Below, in pieces: positions 46,026-55,995 of a stretch of DNA of 64,000 nucleotides (position 1 is the stretch's first letter; every line of letters begins with the position of its first letter). The notes below the pieces were generated by a model. It saw only the letters and a list, made by a program, of their open reading frames with translations, was not told the origin of the DNA and searched no databases. Made by a program: the position numbers and the translations under genes. The stretch spans positions 1,116,001 through 1,180,000 of the forward strand of contig JACKCB010000002.1 of assembly GCA_020634235.1 (NCBI GenBank), given 5' to 3'. This DNA comes from Ardenticatenaceae bacterium (GTDB lineage: Bacteria > Chloroflexota > Anaerolineae > Promineifilales > Promineifilaceae).

Positions 46026-46823
46026 ATGACACAGCGCTGTACAAACTGCAATCAACTGCTGCTGGACGATGACACCGCCTGCTGGCAATGTGGCCAACCG
46101 GTCATGGGTGGCGGCGCCAATACTGGCGCTGCCAGAGCCACCGCGGCCCCCAAACCCTCGCAGCCCACCACCGACGTGCCGGCGCTGCTGGTCTATTCCA
46201 TCCTGACCGTGGTAGTCATCTTGCTGGCCCTGGCGGTAACCATTTACCTGGGACGGCAGCCGCTGGTGCAGGCCACCAGCCAGCGCGCCCCAGATGGCTG
46301 GCTGCTGGTAGCCAATGTCAATCGCGACTTCACCCTGATACAGCCGGAGAATTGGGTGATGGTCGACGCGGATGCCAGTGACCAGCCCGACGATCCGCTG
46401 AACCAGGTGCTGGATCGCAACCCCATTTACGCCACCGTCCTCGCCCCGCTGGGGGAGCTGACCGATGAGCTGTATACGTTGTACATCGCCGCCAGTGAAC
46501 CGCTGACCACCACCCGGCCGGGGGCGTTCCTGGTCGTCGTGCGCAGCCGTACCCTGAACCAGTTGACCCCCGATGACGCCCTCCGCCGCGCCGCCGCCCT
46601 GGCCGAAGCCAACGGCCTGACCCTATACAACGCCGAGTACGTGGACAATTACGACAAGAGCCACGTCTACCTGAACCTGCTCATCCCTACCGAAGCTGGC
46701 CTGTTGCACTGCCAGCAGCAGTTCATCCCCGGCCGGGGCGACAGCCTGCTGCTATCCGCCTGCGGCAGCGACCAAAACGAGATCGGCCAGATTCTGGACA
46801 GCTTCCAACGGCTCACCCCGTGA
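46026..46823 (+). CDS. Zinc-ribbon membrane protein, relative of the 17108 product
   Basis: 265 residues. Four cysteines (CTNCNQ...CWQCG, about 5-22), an Ala/Thr linker, one membrane helix (about 57-78) and a C-terminal domain of about 180 residues containing FTLIQPENWVMVDAD. Order and length resemble the protein at 17108-18058. GAGGAACG precedes ATG 46026. The zinc ribbon is likely cytosolic and the large domain outside. Function unknown. Confidence 0.65.
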   Translation: MTQRCTNCNQLLLDDDTACWQCGQPVMGGGANTGAARATAAPKPSQPTTDVPALLVYSILTVVVILLALAVTIYLGRQPLVQATSQRAPDGWLLVANVNRDFTLIQPENWVMVDADASDQPDDPLNQVLDRNPIYATVLAPLGELTDELYTLYIAASEPLTTTRPGAFLVVVRSRTLNQLTPDDALRRAAALAEANGLTLYNAEYVDNYDKSHVYLNLLIPTEAGLLHCQQQFIPGRGDSLLLSACGSDQNEIGQILDSFQRLTP

Positions 46824-46864
46824 CCCCGGCCGGGGCAGCCCACAACCAACCGGAGAAAACCACC

Positions 46865-47857
46865 ATGACAGATTGGCACAAACGCAAACGACTTGAAGCC
46901 GCCATTGCCGGCGAGCGGCCCGACCGGCTGCCGGTAGCCCTGTGGCGCCACTGGCCCGGCGACGACCAGGATGCGGCAGCCTTAGCCGCGGCCCACATCC
47001 TATGGCAGCAAACCTACGACTGGGATTTCCTGAAGGTCTCCCCCTCCAGCAGCTACTGCCTGGATGATTGGGGCGCCGGCACCCGCTGGGCCGGTCACCC
47101 GGAAGGCACGCGCGAATACACCGGCCGGGTCGTCCAAACCCCGGCCGGGTGGCCCCAACTCCCCCTCCTGGACCCAACCAAAGGCATGCTGGCCACCCAA
47201 ATCGAGGCCCTGCGCCTCATCACCCAGGCCCTCGGCGACAGCGTGCCGGTCATTGCCACCATCTTCTCCCCCCTCTCCCAGGCCAAAAATCTGGCCGGTG
47301 GCGACCAGATGCTGCGCCACATGCGCCAGGCCCCCGACGCCTTTGCCCAGGGGCTGCAAACCATCACCGAATCGACCCTGCGCTACCTGGAGGCGGCCAA
47401 AAAGGCCGGCATCAGCGGCATCTACTACGCCGTGCAGCACACCCGGCTGCAGCTGCTAAGCCAGGCCGAGTTCCAGCGCTTTGGCCAGCCCTACGATGAG
47501 ACGATTCTCAGCGCGGCCAGCGACCTGTGGCTCAACGTGCTGCATGTCCACGGCGAAGGAGCCTACCTGGACCTGGTCGCCGATTACCCGGTGCCGGTGG
47601 TCAACTGGCACGATCGCGAGGGCGACGTGGACCTGGCCAGCGGCCTGAGGCAGATCCGCGGCGCAGCCAACGGCGGCGTCTCCCGCTGGAGCCTGCACCA
47701 GGAGTCGCCTGCAGCCGCCCTGGCCGAGGCGCGCGACGCGCTGGGGCAGACAGGCAGCCGGCGCTACATCCTGGGCACGGGCTGCGTGATCATGGTGACC
47801 ACGCCCACGCGCAATATCCGCGCCTTGCGTGAGTTTGCGGCGCAGCAAACCGCATAA
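46865..47857 (+). CDS. Uroporphyrinogen decarboxylase (UroD) family protein
   Basis: 330 residues. It starts with RKRLEAAIAGERPDRLPVALWRHWPGDD, the UroD/MtaA-type opening, and has VLHVHGEGAYLDLVADYPVPVVNWHDR and GTGCVIMVTTPTRN near the C-terminus. The canonical HemE substrate loops are not clear, so a methyltransferase-like or uncharacterised UroD branch is more likely than heme synthesis. GGAGA precedes ATG 46865. One base separates its stop from the convergent PucC-like gene. Confidence 0.85.
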   Translation: MTDWHKRKRLEAAIAGERPDRLPVALWRHWPGDDQDAAALAAAHILWQQTYDWDFLKVSPSSSYCLDDWGAGTRWAGHPEGTREYTGRVVQTPAGWPQLPLLDPTKGMLATQIEALRLITQALGDSVPVIATIFSPLSQAKNLAGGDQMLRHMRQAPDAFAQGLQTITESTLRYLEAAKKAGISGIYYAVQHTRLQLLSQAEFQRFGQPYDETILSAASDLWLNVLHVHGEGAYLDLVADYPVPVVNWHDREGDVDLASGLRQIRGAANGGVSRWSLHQESPAAALAEARDALGQTGSRRYILGTGCVIMVTTPTRNIRALREFAAQQTA

Positions 47858-47858
47858 A

Positions 47859-49241
47859 CTAGAGGTCAACCGTTGAAAGCTGAAGTTCGCCGGGGGTGGC
47901 TACCCGGCCGGTGTCCCGCGCAAAACTCAACACATCCAGGCTGCGCAGCAGCACCGCCGCCGCAAACAGGCCGGCCATCGACACAAAGAAAACCCCCGCA
48001 TAGGCCCACACTTCAGACATCCCCAACCCCAGCAGGAAAATGTCGCGCAGCGCGCCGCCCATAAACGTCCCCAAGCCCTTGAAGATTAGGATCGAGATGG
48101 TCCACAGGCCCAGGTAAGCGCCGGCATCGGGGTCTGGCGACATGACCGCCATCAGGCTGAGGCCGCCAAAGGTGTATAGCCCAAAGCCGGCCCCAAACAC
48201 CACCAGTCCCAGCATAATCAGCCGCTCTTGCGCGGCCAGGCCAGAGAGCGCCAGGAAAAGCATCCCCACACTCATCACCGTCAAACCAATGCGGGCAATG
48301 CCCGACAAACTCTCCGGCGGCCGTTTGCGCCAGATGAAGAAGCTGCCCAAGAGGGTGATCACGGTGAACGCCCCCCAATAGCCGGTGAAGCGTGTGGTTT
48401 GCCCCACGTCCAGCTTAAACACGTCGCCGCCAAATGGCTCCAGCACATTGTCTTGCATCCAGGCTGAGAAGGTGGCCAGGGAGAGAAAGACAAAGAAGAG
48501 GCGAGTGCGTGGATCGTTCCAGATGCGGCTGAAGACGGCTCTGACGGGAATGACGGGTGCGTCGGCCCCCGGCCGGGGCGCGCCCCCCGCCCTGGCCCGC
48601 TTCTCCTGCCGGACCACCGCAAAGAACCAGAAGAAGCCGGCCACGCCCATCGTCACCAGGATCATCTCCCAAAACACGCGCTCGTCATAGGTCTGCATCC
48701 AGCGGCCAAAACCAATGGCCACCACCGGGAACATGATGATGAGCACCGTCTCCACAATGCTAATGGCCAGCCCTTGCTTCGATTTGGGGGCCGTATCCCG
48801 TACCAGCGCCAGAAACGGGCTGCCAGAAATGAGCGTGCCCAGACCATAAAGCAGGAAGCAAAACAGCGCCACCAGCCAACCAACAACATCCCCCTGGTCC
48901 GTACCCAATCGCCCCAGGCTAACCCCTAGCATGGGAAAAGAGAGCACCATCAATCCCCGCCCCAACCAGATGTAGGAGGTGCGGTGCCAGCCCCACAACG
49001 TTTGCGTATCAGAGCGATGGCCGGCCCACAGGCTAATGGGCGACAGCAGGTAGCGCAGGGCAATTAGCAGGCCCACCGGCCAGGCCGGAATACCCAACTC
49101 GGAGATCATAATCCGGTTCCACACGCTGGTGGTGATGATGTCGCCCATGGCCGAGCCAATCTGGAAACTGCTCAGGCGCAAGGTTTGCCAGACATTGAAT
49201 CTGGCCATGGGACTGCTGTTTTTTTCGTCCAATTGGGTCAC
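47859..49241 (-). CDS. PucC/LhaA-family (bacteriochlorophyll carrier-like) MFS protein
   Basis: 460 residues with about twelve membrane helices. The early part has SSFQIGSAMGDI, GIPAWPVGLLIALRYLLSP and WAGHRSDTQ with GWHRTSYIW, very close to the PucC/LhaA pattern of proteins that help assemble light-harvesting complexes. No photosynthesis gene is visible here, and the subfamily is also present in genomes without phototrophy as far as I know, so the role is open. Start is GTG 49241; ATG 49208 is an alternative. Confidence 0.8.
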   Translation of the reverse strand: MTQLDEKNSSPMARFNVWQTLRLSSFQIGSAMGDIITTSVWNRIMISELGIPAWPVGLLIALRYLLSPISLWAGHRSDTQTLWGWHRTSYIWLGRGLMVLSFPMLGVSLGRLGTDQGDVVGWLVALFCFLLYGLGTLISGSPFLALVRDTAPKSKQGLAISIVETVLIIMFPVVAIGFGRWMQTYDERVFWEMILVTMGVAGFFWFFAVVRQEKRARAGGAPRPGADAPVIPVRAVFSRIWNDPRTRLFFVFLSLATFSAWMQDNVLEPFGGDVFKLDVGQTTRFTGYWGAFTVITLLGSFFIWRKRPPESLSGIARIGLTVMSVGMLFLALSGLAAQERLIMLGLVVFGAGFGLYTFGGLSLMAVMSPDPDAGAYLGLWTISILIFKGLGTFMGGALRDIFLLGLGMSEVWAYAGVFFVSMAGLFAAAVLLRSLDVLSFARDTGRVATPGELQLSTVDL

Positions 49242-49308
49242 CTCAAATCATCAGTTTTGTTACGGCGGGAGCTGGGATGTCGTTGGGCCACAACTGTTCC
49301 GCCTGATT

Positions 49309-49947
49309 CTAAGCTATCCGGCAATGCTGCTCGTGCGCCTGGATCAGCGCCAGAAGCAGTTCGTTGGTGAAGGCACTCATGGCGGTGTGCATCTGCCCCC
49401 AGTCAGTTGGTCCCTGCCCACCGGTCGCCTGGGCCATCTCATACAATGTCTCAAACAAGAACTCGCGGAAGAAAAGGTAAGCGCGGACGGTTTCGACCAG
49501 GGTCAGCCCATTTTCGCGCCCCATCCGCTCATACTGCCGCCCCAACTGCTGCAATTCCGCCAGCAGGGCGTCGTCTGGCGTGTCATCAGACAGGTAACGG
49601 GTGACCAATTGCAGCAGCCGGCGGCCGGTGGCCTGCTGCTCGCGCCGCGTGGCCGCATCCAGCCGCTGGTACCAGCTTTCTGCTTCCAGCCGGCCTTCGG
49701 TTAGCTCCAGGCGGGCCCGGCCGAGTGCATTTTGCATAATCACCTGGGCCCCCACCCCGGCCGGGCGCGTGGCCCGCTGACGATTGGCATGCGCTTCCAG
49801 GTCTGCCTGGCGAAAACGCCGGTGGCCGCCTGGCGTCCGCTGCACCGGGATTTCCCCCCGGTCTGCCCAGGCGCGCACCGTACTGGGATGTACCCCCAGC
49901 AGTTCCGCCGCTTCGCCCAGGTTCAACCAGTCGCTTTCCACATTCAT
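49309..49947 (-). CDS. MerR/excisionase-type HTH regulator with helical C-terminus
   Basis: 212 residues. The N-terminal winged HTH reads LNLGEAAELLGVHPSTVRAW, then GGHRRFRQADLEA, as in MerR and excisionase-like regulators. The C-terminal about 130 residues are helical (RLLQLVTRYLSDDTPDDALL), resembling RsbRD-type sensory N-domains rather than a B12 domain. It stands 67 bp upstream of the PucC-like gene on the same strand and may control it. ATG 49947 is chosen over GTG 49956. Confidence 0.8.
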   Translation of the reverse strand: MNVESDWLNLGEAAELLGVHPSTVRAWADRGEIPVQRTPGGHRRFRQADLEAHANRQRATRPAGVGAQVIMQNALGRARLELTEGRLEAESWYQRLDAATRREQQATGRRLLQLVTRYLSDDTPDDALLAELQQLGRQYERMGRENGLTLVETVRAYLFFREFLFETLYEMAQATGGQGPTDWGQMHTAMSAFTNELLLALIQAHEQHCRIA

Positions 49948-49979
49948 CGCGCGCACTCGCCAGCCAAAATATGGGTGAA

Positions 49980-50008
49980 ACTATAGCAAAAGGTCGTAAC
50001 TATGCAAA
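49980..50008 (-). promoter_or_regulatory. Promoter of the HTH regulator
   Basis: Minus strand TTTGCA, 17 bp, TATAGT, in an AT-rich stretch ending 32 bp before ATG 49947. Matches to consensus are 4/6 and 5/6. Confidence 0.5.
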
Positions 50009-50069
50009 GGTTTTAGTAGTTTTTGGCAATTCCGGATTCTTAGGCCGCGACTTCGTCAGGTTTGGCCCA

Positions 50070-51278
50070 TTACCCGCTCCGCCCGGCTGATGGTCCCGCC
50101 CAGTAAGCCGCCCAATCGGCCAGCCCGGCCGCGAACTGGGCCGTGCCGCCGTGGGGGTGCACCCAGCCCAACAACCAATGCTGCCGCCCCGCCCCGGCCG
50201 GGAGCCAGTAATCCGCCAGCCAGGCACACCAACCGAAGTGCGGCGGGACCTGCCCGTAGCCATGGGGTGGTTCCCATTGCAGCCACAGCACCGGCCGGGA
50301 TTGGGTTTGCGCCCAGGCGTGAATGATCTCCCCCAGCGCCGCTCCCCGGTCTGGCAGATAGGTGGTCATGTAAGTGTTGTAGAGAAGCAGCGGCCCGGCC
50401 GGGGGCAGTTGCGCCAGAAAGGCGGGCAGCTCATCTGGCAGGTTTAACGGCCGCAGCTGCACCGGTACATCCCTGCGCTGCACCTGCCGCCAGGCATCAA
50501 TGCCCTCGCGCAGCCGGGCCAGGCGCAGCGGCTGGTCCGCCCACACGTAGGCCATCAGGGTGCGCTCGTCGGCCGGCGTGGCCAGCGAAAAGGGCAGGAT
50601 GTCCCCGCCAATACGTCCGGCGATGCGCGGCAGCGGCCGGTAGGCGGCCAGCGCGGCCAATTCGCCGGTGCAAGTGGTGGTGAACTGGCTCCCCGGCCGG
50701 GCCAGGCCCAAATCGCGCAGCACTGTTCCCTGCTCATCCACCAGGCGAAAGGCGCGCTGCTCGGCCACCAGGTTCAGGCCGGCGCTGGCCCCCAAATCTA
50801 CCAGGCAAACCTCATCCCAGGGCAGGTAAGTGAGGGGCAGCAGCCAGACCAGGCCCCGGCCGGTCTCGTTGGTTTGCACGTTGGCCGTCTGGATGAAGGC
50901 CGCCAGTGCCTCCTGGTTGGTCAGGATTGCCTGGCGCAGCGCCCGGTCTAGCCCGTCCCCGGCCGGGGGCCGCAGCCCGCCAACAGTGGGGTAATAGGCA
51001 GCCAGCGCGGCTGTGCCAGGGCTGCCCGCCAGCACCAGCCGGTGCAAACCAGCCAGCAGCAGGATGGGTACGTCAAATGAGGAACGCTCGCCGGCGGCGC
51101 TCAGCAGCCAACGCGCCAGGGGGTCAGTATCCCGGCCGGGGGCCGCCATCCAGCCAGCACAGGCCTGGAACAGGTGCGCATACAGGGGGGAGTACCCCGC
51201 GGCAAAACTCGCCTGCCGCTCAAAACGGTAGATAAGCCGGTCGGCGCGATCCCGGCCGGGGGTTATGTCTTCAAACAA
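50070..51278 (-). CDS. DUF2332 family protein
   Basis: 402 residues. The family core is recognised in SPLYAHLFQACAGW, VDLGASAGLNLV and the C-terminal LWLQWEPPHGYG with HPHGG. The DLGASAGLN loop resembles a nucleotide or SAM-binding turn, but no function is known. No Shine-Dalgarno stands out at 51278. It follows the thiolase gene after 30 bp on the same strand. It carries five or six palindrome copies. Confidence 0.8.
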   Translation of the reverse strand: MFEDITPGRDRADRLIYRFERQASFAAGYSPLYAHLFQACAGWMAAPGRDTDPLARWLLSAAGERSSFDVPILLLAGLHRLVLAGSPGTAALAAYYPTVGGLRPPAGDGLDRALRQAILTNQEALAAFIQTANVQTNETGRGLVWLLPLTYLPWDEVCLVDLGASAGLNLVAEQRAFRLVDEQGTVLRDLGLARPGSQFTTTCTGELAALAAYRPLPRIAGRIGGDILPFSLATPADERTLMAYVWADQPLRLARLREGIDAWRQVQRRDVPVQLRPLNLPDELPAFLAQLPPAGPLLLYNTYMTTYLPDRGAALGEIIHAWAQTQSRPVLWLQWEPPHGYGQVPPHFGWCAWLADYWLPAGAGRQHWLLGWVHPHGGTAQFAAGLADWAAYWAGPSAGRSG

Positions 51279-51308
51279 GGGCGTTCCTGCATCACCGCGG
51301 CGGCTATG

Positions 51309-52451
51309 CTATGCCCGCTGCAAGATGTGCGTAACCACCGTGGCCCCGCTGCCACCAACGTTCTGGGCCATGGCTGTGTGGGCGCCGTCGATTTGTGCCT
51401 CACCGGCCGCGCCGCGCAGTTGCAGCACCGTCTCCACAATCTGGTAGAGGCCGGTAGCGCCCACCGGATGCCCGCGCGCCTTCAGCCCCCCCATCGTGCT
51501 GATCGGAACCCGGCCGGTGGGCAGTATCTCACCCGCCTGGGCCAGCCGCACCCCTTCGCCGCGCCCGGCAAAGCCGCACGCCTCCAGCGATAAGGCCGCC
51601 ATAACGCTAAAGGCGTCGTGCGCCTCGAACAGGTCGATATCCGCCGGGCCAAGACCGGCCTGCTGGTAAGCACGCTGGGCCGACTGCTCGGCAGCCGCCA
51701 GCCAGAGCGGGTCCTGGCGGTCGTGAATGGCCAGGGTGTCAATGGCCACAGCTGAACCGATAATGCGCACCGCCTGGGGCGCTTTCGCGGTGGGAACTAA
51801 CAGCACGGCTGCCGCGCCATCGCCAATCGGCGAGGCGTCGTACAGGCTGATGGGGTCAGCGACCACCCGGCCGCGCTGGTATGCTTTGGCGCTGATGGGG
51901 TCGCGGAACATGGCATTGGGGTTCTTGGCGCCATTGGCGTGGGCGTTCAGGGCAAACGGCGCGAAGTCGGCGTGCTCGTAGCCATATTCGTGCATGTAGC
52001 GGCGCATTACCAGGGCGTTAAGGCCCACAAAGGTGACGCCATGAACGGCTTCATATTCGGCGTCGGCGGCCCCAACCAGGGCGGTGGTGGTGTCCCGGCC
52101 GGGGGTTTCGGTCATCTTCTCCACGCCAATAGCCAGCACGGCATCACACTCACCGCTGGCCACGGCCAGCAGCCCCTGGCGCAGGGCGGAGCCGGCCGAG
52201 CCGCAGGCCGCTTCCATGCGCACCGCTTCAACGCCCCACTGCCCCAGAAAGTCAGCCACCACAGCACCCAACTGGTGCTGCTGGTTCAGGCTGCCGCTGG
52301 TCATATTGCCCACGTAAAGGGCATCGACGCGCTTGATATCGGCATCGTTAAGGGCCTCCCGGCCGGCCGCAACGGCCAGATCACGGATCGACAGCTCCCA
52401 ATGCTCGCGCACCGGCAGTTGTCCGATGCCCAAAATTGAAACTTGACGCAT
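51309..52451 (-). CDS. Thiolase family protein (SCP-x/acetyl-CoA acetyltransferase-like)
   Basis: 380 residues. Catalytic Cys83 is in MEAACGSAGSAL, a second His in LFEAHDAFSVMAAL and GGLKARGHPVGATG closes the site. This subgroup makes or splits beta-ketoacyl-CoA thioesters; in archaea and some bacteria it works with a DUF35 protein, absent here. AAGGAG seven bases before ATG 52451 sets the start over a longer frame. Confidence 0.9.
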   Translation of the reverse strand: MRQVSILGIGQLPVREHWELSIRDLAVAAGREALNDADIKRVDALYVGNMTSGSLNQQHQLGAVVADFLGQWGVEAVRMEAACGSAGSALRQGLLAVASGECDAVLAIGVEKMTETPGRDTTTALVGAADAEYEAVHGVTFVGLNALVMRRYMHEYGYEHADFAPFALNAHANGAKNPNAMFRDPISAKAYQRGRVVADPISLYDASPIGDGAAAVLLVPTAKAPQAVRIIGSAVAIDTLAIHDRQDPLWLAAAEQSAQRAYQQAGLGPADIDLFEAHDAFSVMAALSLEACGFAGRGEGVRLAQAGEILPTGRVPISTMGGLKARGHPVGATGLYQIVETVLQLRGAAGEAQIDGAHTAMAQNVGGSGATVVTHILQRA

Positions 52452-52576
52452 AACAAACTCCTTGCGCAGCGCCGGGCAAAGCCGCGCCGCGGGTGTACCT
52501 GATGCCCCCAAGTGTACACGCAGAACCTACCAGAAACTACCGACCCGGCCGGGGAGGCTGTCAATTAGTGCCCAAC

Positions 52577-52607
52577 AAAAAAGGCGCAGTACAAAACCGC
52601 GCCTTTA
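52577..52607 (-). terminator. Terminator of ilvE
   Basis: Minus strand AAAGGCGC, 11-base loop, GCGCCTTT with a U-run to 52577. It lies 33 bp past the ilvE stop. Confidence 0.7.
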
Positions 52608-52639
52608 TGTCAACATAGGGATTGGCCGTGCCCGGCCGG

Positions 52640-53731
52640 TTAGAAGACGGGTTCAGCCGCATTCACCGGCAGCCGCAGCGTCCAACCATAGGGATCCGGC
52701 ACGTGGCCATACTGGAGGTCCGTCAGCTCCTTGTAGAGATGGCGCGACACCGGGCCGGTCTGATAATCGTTGATAATATACTCCTTACCCTTGTAGCCAA
52801 ACTTACCCACCGGGGCAATGACCGCCGCCGTACCGCAACCAAACACCTCGGTAATCTTGCCCGCGGCGATATCCGCCAGCATCTCGTGCACATCAATGCG
52901 CGCCTCGCGCACCTCATACCCCAGGTCACGGCCCAGGGTAATGATTGATTTGCGGGTAACGCCAGGCAGGATGCTGCCGCTAAGCGCTGGTGTCACGATC
53001 TGTTGGCCTTCATAAACAAAGCAGATGTTCATCGCGCCCACTTCTTCCACATAGCGCCGGTGTACACCATCCAGCCACAGTACCTGGGAATAGCCCTTTT
53101 CCTTCGCTTCCCGCCCCACCAACATGCTGGCCGCATAATTGCCGCTGGTCTTGGCCGCGCCGATGCCGCCAACCACAGCGCGCACATAATGGTCGGAGAT
53201 AAACACCGGGATGGGATTGAACCCTTCGCGGAAGTAAGAGCCGACCGGTCCCACAATCACATAATGCAGGTAACGGCTGCTGGCGTGGACACCCAGCGCT
53301 TCATCGGTGGCAATCATCACCGGCCGGATATACAGTGCGCCCGGCGCATCAGGCACCCACGCCTGTTCCAGCTCAATCAATTTTAGAATGGCGTTGAGAT
53401 GATCTTCCTCATCAACCTGGGGCATCGCCATCCGCTGGGCGGATTGGTTGAAGCGACGCATGTTCTCCCAGGGCCGGAACAGATTGATGTCTCCATCGGG
53501 ACGACGATAAGCCTTGGTTCCCTCAAAAATCGCCTGGCCATAATGCAGCACAGCCGTGGAAGGGGCCAACTCAATGGAATGATACGCACCGATTTCCGCG
53601 TTGTGCCAGCCTTCTTCTTCAGAGTATTCCTGTGTAAACATCCGGTTGGAAAAGACGCTGCCAAAGCCATGACCATTGACAGGCACGGGCCTTAACTGCG
53701 TACTGCTAAGCGGAACGATATCTATGTCCAT
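52640..53731 (-). CDS. ilvE: Branched-chain amino-acid aminotransferase (class IV)
   Basis: 363 residues. PLP-binding Lys194 is in GAAKTSGNYAAS, with YHSIELAPSTAVLHYGQAIFEG and EVFGCGTAAVIAPVG as further class IV signatures. It transfers amino groups between Ile/Leu/Val and 2-oxoglutarate. GGAGGTGTAA before ATG 53731 is a very strong ribosome site. It contains no perfect palindrome over 1.1 kb. It stands alone with its own terminator. Confidence 0.96.
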   Translation of the reverse strand: MDIDIVPLSSTQLRPVPVNGHGFGSVFSNRMFTQEYSEEEGWHNAEIGAYHSIELAPSTAVLHYGQAIFEGTKAYRRPDGDINLFRPWENMRRFNQSAQRMAMPQVDEEDHLNAILKLIELEQAWVPDAPGALYIRPVMIATDEALGVHASSRYLHYVIVGPVGSYFREGFNPIPVFISDHYVRAVVGGIGAAKTSGNYAASMLVGREAKEKGYSQVLWLDGVHRRYVEEVGAMNICFVYEGQQIVTPALSGSILPGVTRKSIITLGRDLGYEVREARIDVHEMLADIAAGKITEVFGCGTAAVIAPVGKFGYKGKEYIINDYQTGPVSRHLYKELTDLQYGHVPDPYGWTLRLPVNAAEPVF

Positions 53732-53901
53732 TTACACCTCCAAAAAATCATAATCATCAGTGGGAATTTGGGTGAGATAAGGACAGCATAACGCTGACCG
53801 TGGGTTTAGGGAATGGTAAAAAGGGTATAGTGCCTGCGCTGCCTACAAAGTAACACAGAATGGGGTCAATGCCAAACTGCGCCGCGCGCTCTGCGCCGCG
53901 A

Positions 53902-54366
53902 TTAGGAGAGGTCTGCCAGGGTCGTCTCCAGGCGGTTGCGATAGGACTCAAAGTCTGGCAGGCGGCGCCGGTAGCCGTTGGTCATGAGCGGCGAACTGAT
54001 GATGAAGTCGGCCGAGGCGCGATTGCAGGCGGTGGGTATGTTCCAGACCACGGCCATACGCAGCAGCGCCTTCACGTCCGGGTCGTGCGGATGCGGCGAG
54101 AGGGGATCCCAAAAGAAGATGAGTAGATCAATATCCCCCTCGGCGATTTTGGCCCCAATCTGCTGGTCACCGCCCAGGGGGCCACTTTGCAGCTTGATGA
54201 TGGGCAGTTGCAGATGCTCTTCCAGCACCCGGCCGGTGGTGCCGGTAGCGTAGAGCTGGTGGCCGGCCAGGACCTCCCGGTTGTATCTGGCCCAATCAAG
54301 CAGCTCGTCTTTCATGTTGTCGTGGGCCACCAGGGCAATGCGGGACGGGATGGCGTTTATTTCCAT
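53902..54366 (-). CDS. mgsA: Methylglyoxal synthase
   Basis: 154 residues, normal size. Phosphate loop ATGTTG (40-45), catalytic Asp67 in GGDQQ, and [10 protein letters not shown] (His94, Asp97) match E. coli MgsA. It converts dihydroxyacetone phosphate to methylglyoxal. ATG 54366 is chosen by family length. It begins 13 bp after the NDH-2 stop, so the two are likely co-transcribed. Confidence 0.95.
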   Translation of the reverse strand: MEINAIPSRIALVAHDNMKDELLDWARYNREVLAGHQLYATGTTGRVLEEHLQLPIIKLQSGPLGGDQQIGAKIAEGDIDLLIFFWDPLSPHPHDPDVKALLRMAVVWNIPTACNRASADFIISSPLMTNGYRRRLPDFESYRNRLETTLADLS

Positions 54367-54379
54367 GGGTAACCTCTCT

Positions 54380-55741
54380 CTATTCGCTGCCTGACGGCAA
54401 AATCTGGGGGCTGGGCAGCTGCGTATTAGCCGCACCTCCCGCCCCGGCCGGGAACGGCATCGGGGCAGCATCGGCCAGTTGGCCCAACGTTCTGGCCCGC
54501 GGGGCGGGCATAATCAACCGCACCACGCGGTCGAAGAACAGATAGCTCCAGGCCCAGTTGATGAGCACCACCAGCCGGTTGCGGAAGCCGATCAGGTTAT
54601 ACAGGTGAACCGCCAACCAGATGATCCAGGCCAGATAGCCGGTGATGGCCCGGCCGGCAATACTGGCCACACCCGCGTTGCGGCCAATGGTGGCCATACT
54701 GCCCCGATCTTTGTAGCGAAAGGGCAGCAGGGGCTGCCCGTTGATTTGGTTCAGAATGTTTTGGGCGGCCTGCCGGCCCTGTTGGGTCGCCACGGGGGCC
54801 AGCATAGGCAGCATCGTGCCCTCCTGCTCCAGGGCAGCCAGGTCACCGACAACGTAGATGTTGCTGTGGTTCTGCGCTTGCAAGGTGGGTTGGACAACCA
54901 CCCGGCCGGGGCCACGCAGCACCAATGAATCCCAGCCAGCCAACCGTTCACCCTGCACCCCGGCCGTCCAGATGACCGTGCGCGTAGGCACATAGCGGCC
55001 ATCGCTAAACTGGACCCCGGCCGGCGTGACCCGGCTGACAACCGTTTCCGTCTGCACCGATACCCGCTGGCCCTGCAGTCGTTCCCGCGCGTAATCGCCC
55101 AACTTCTCCGGCAGGCCACCCAGCAGCCGGCCGGCCGCCTCCACCAGGACAACCTGCACATCCTCCGGGTTCAACCCCGGGTAATCGCGGGCAAAGGGAC
55201 CATAAACCAGTGCCGCCAGCGCCCCAACATATTCCACGCCAGTTGGCCCGCCCCCTACCACCACAAAGGTCAGCAGTTCGCGCCGGCGCGCCGGGTCCGT
55301 TTCCTGGGTGGCCGCCTCAAAACAGGCCAGAAGCTGCTGGCGCAGATTCAGCGCTTCGCTCATACTCTTCAGCGGGAAAGCATACGCGGCCGCGCCCGCC
55401 ACATTGAAGAAATGATTGGTGCTGCCCATGGCCAGGATGAGGTAATCGTAGGCAACTTCCCGGCCGGAGACAGTAATCACCTGCCGCGCCGGATCGATGG
55501 CGGTGACATCCGCCATGACAAATTCAACGTTGCGCAGTTCGCGCAGAATCGCGCGCACCGGGTAGGCAATCTGCTCTGCCTCCAGTTCGGCCGCCGCCAC
55601 CTGGTAGAGCAGCGGCAGGAAGGTATGGAAGTTGTTGCGGTCATACAAGGTAACCCGCACCGGCGCTTTGGCCAGCGCGCGGGCTGCCCACAGACCGCCA
55701 AACCCAGCGCCCACAATCACGATATGAGGTTGCTGTGTCAT
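54380..55741 (-). CDS. ndh: Type II NADH dehydrogenase (NDH-2)
   Basis: 453 residues. Dinucleotide folds are [16 protein letters not shown] (N-terminal FAD) and [17 protein letters not shown] (NADH). A C-terminal membrane-associated part [10 protein letters not shown] follows [22 protein letters not shown] (read as two pieces), as in NDH-2. It passes electrons from NADH to quinone without pumping protons. GGAGATAACC places the start at ATG 55741. Forms an operon with mgsA. Confidence 0.92.
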   Translation of the reverse strand: MTQQPHIVIVGAGFGGLWAARALAKAPVRVTLYDRNNFHTFLPLLYQVAAAELEAEQIAYPVRAILRELRNVEFVMADVTAIDPARQVITVSGREVAYDYLILAMGSTNHFFNVAGAAAYAFPLKSMSEALNLRQQLLACFEAATQETDPARRRELLTFVVVGGGPTGVEYVGALAALVYGPFARDYPGLNPEDVQVVLVEAAGRLLGGLPEKLGDYARERLQGQRVSVQTETVVSRVTPAGVQFSDGRYVPTRTVIWTAGVQGERLAGWDSLVLRGPGRVVVQPTLQAQNHSNIYVVGDLAALEQEGTMLPMLAPVATQQGRQAAQNILNQINGQPLLPFRYKDRGSMATIGRNAGVASIAGRAITGYLAWIIWLAVHLYNLIGFRNRLVVLINWAWSYLFFDRVVRLIMPAPRARTLGQLADAAPMPFPAGAGGAANTQLPSPQILPSGSE

Positions 55742-55995
55742 GGTTATCTCCATTGCTCTGCTATAAAGATGCGTTGAGCGGTCGTTTTGTTACGGGTTGC
55801 GGCATCGAGCCCAACCATCGGCAGGGTCGAAGCAATTGCAGTATAAACGAGGCCAGCCAGCCGTCGCAAGCAACGTTTACACATTGCTTACGCGGCTGTC
55901 CCCCGGCCAACCCTGCTGGCCCCCCACCCCGCCGCAAACCAGCCACAGCGCGCTTTTTTGCCCCACCCGCCAACTTCGATTAAGATCAGCCGGCA

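Noticed and set aside
46820..46864. GTG start 15 codons upstream of the UroD-family protein
   Set aside because: ATG 46865 has GGAGA at proper distance; the extension contains a palindrome copy and is not conserved-looking.
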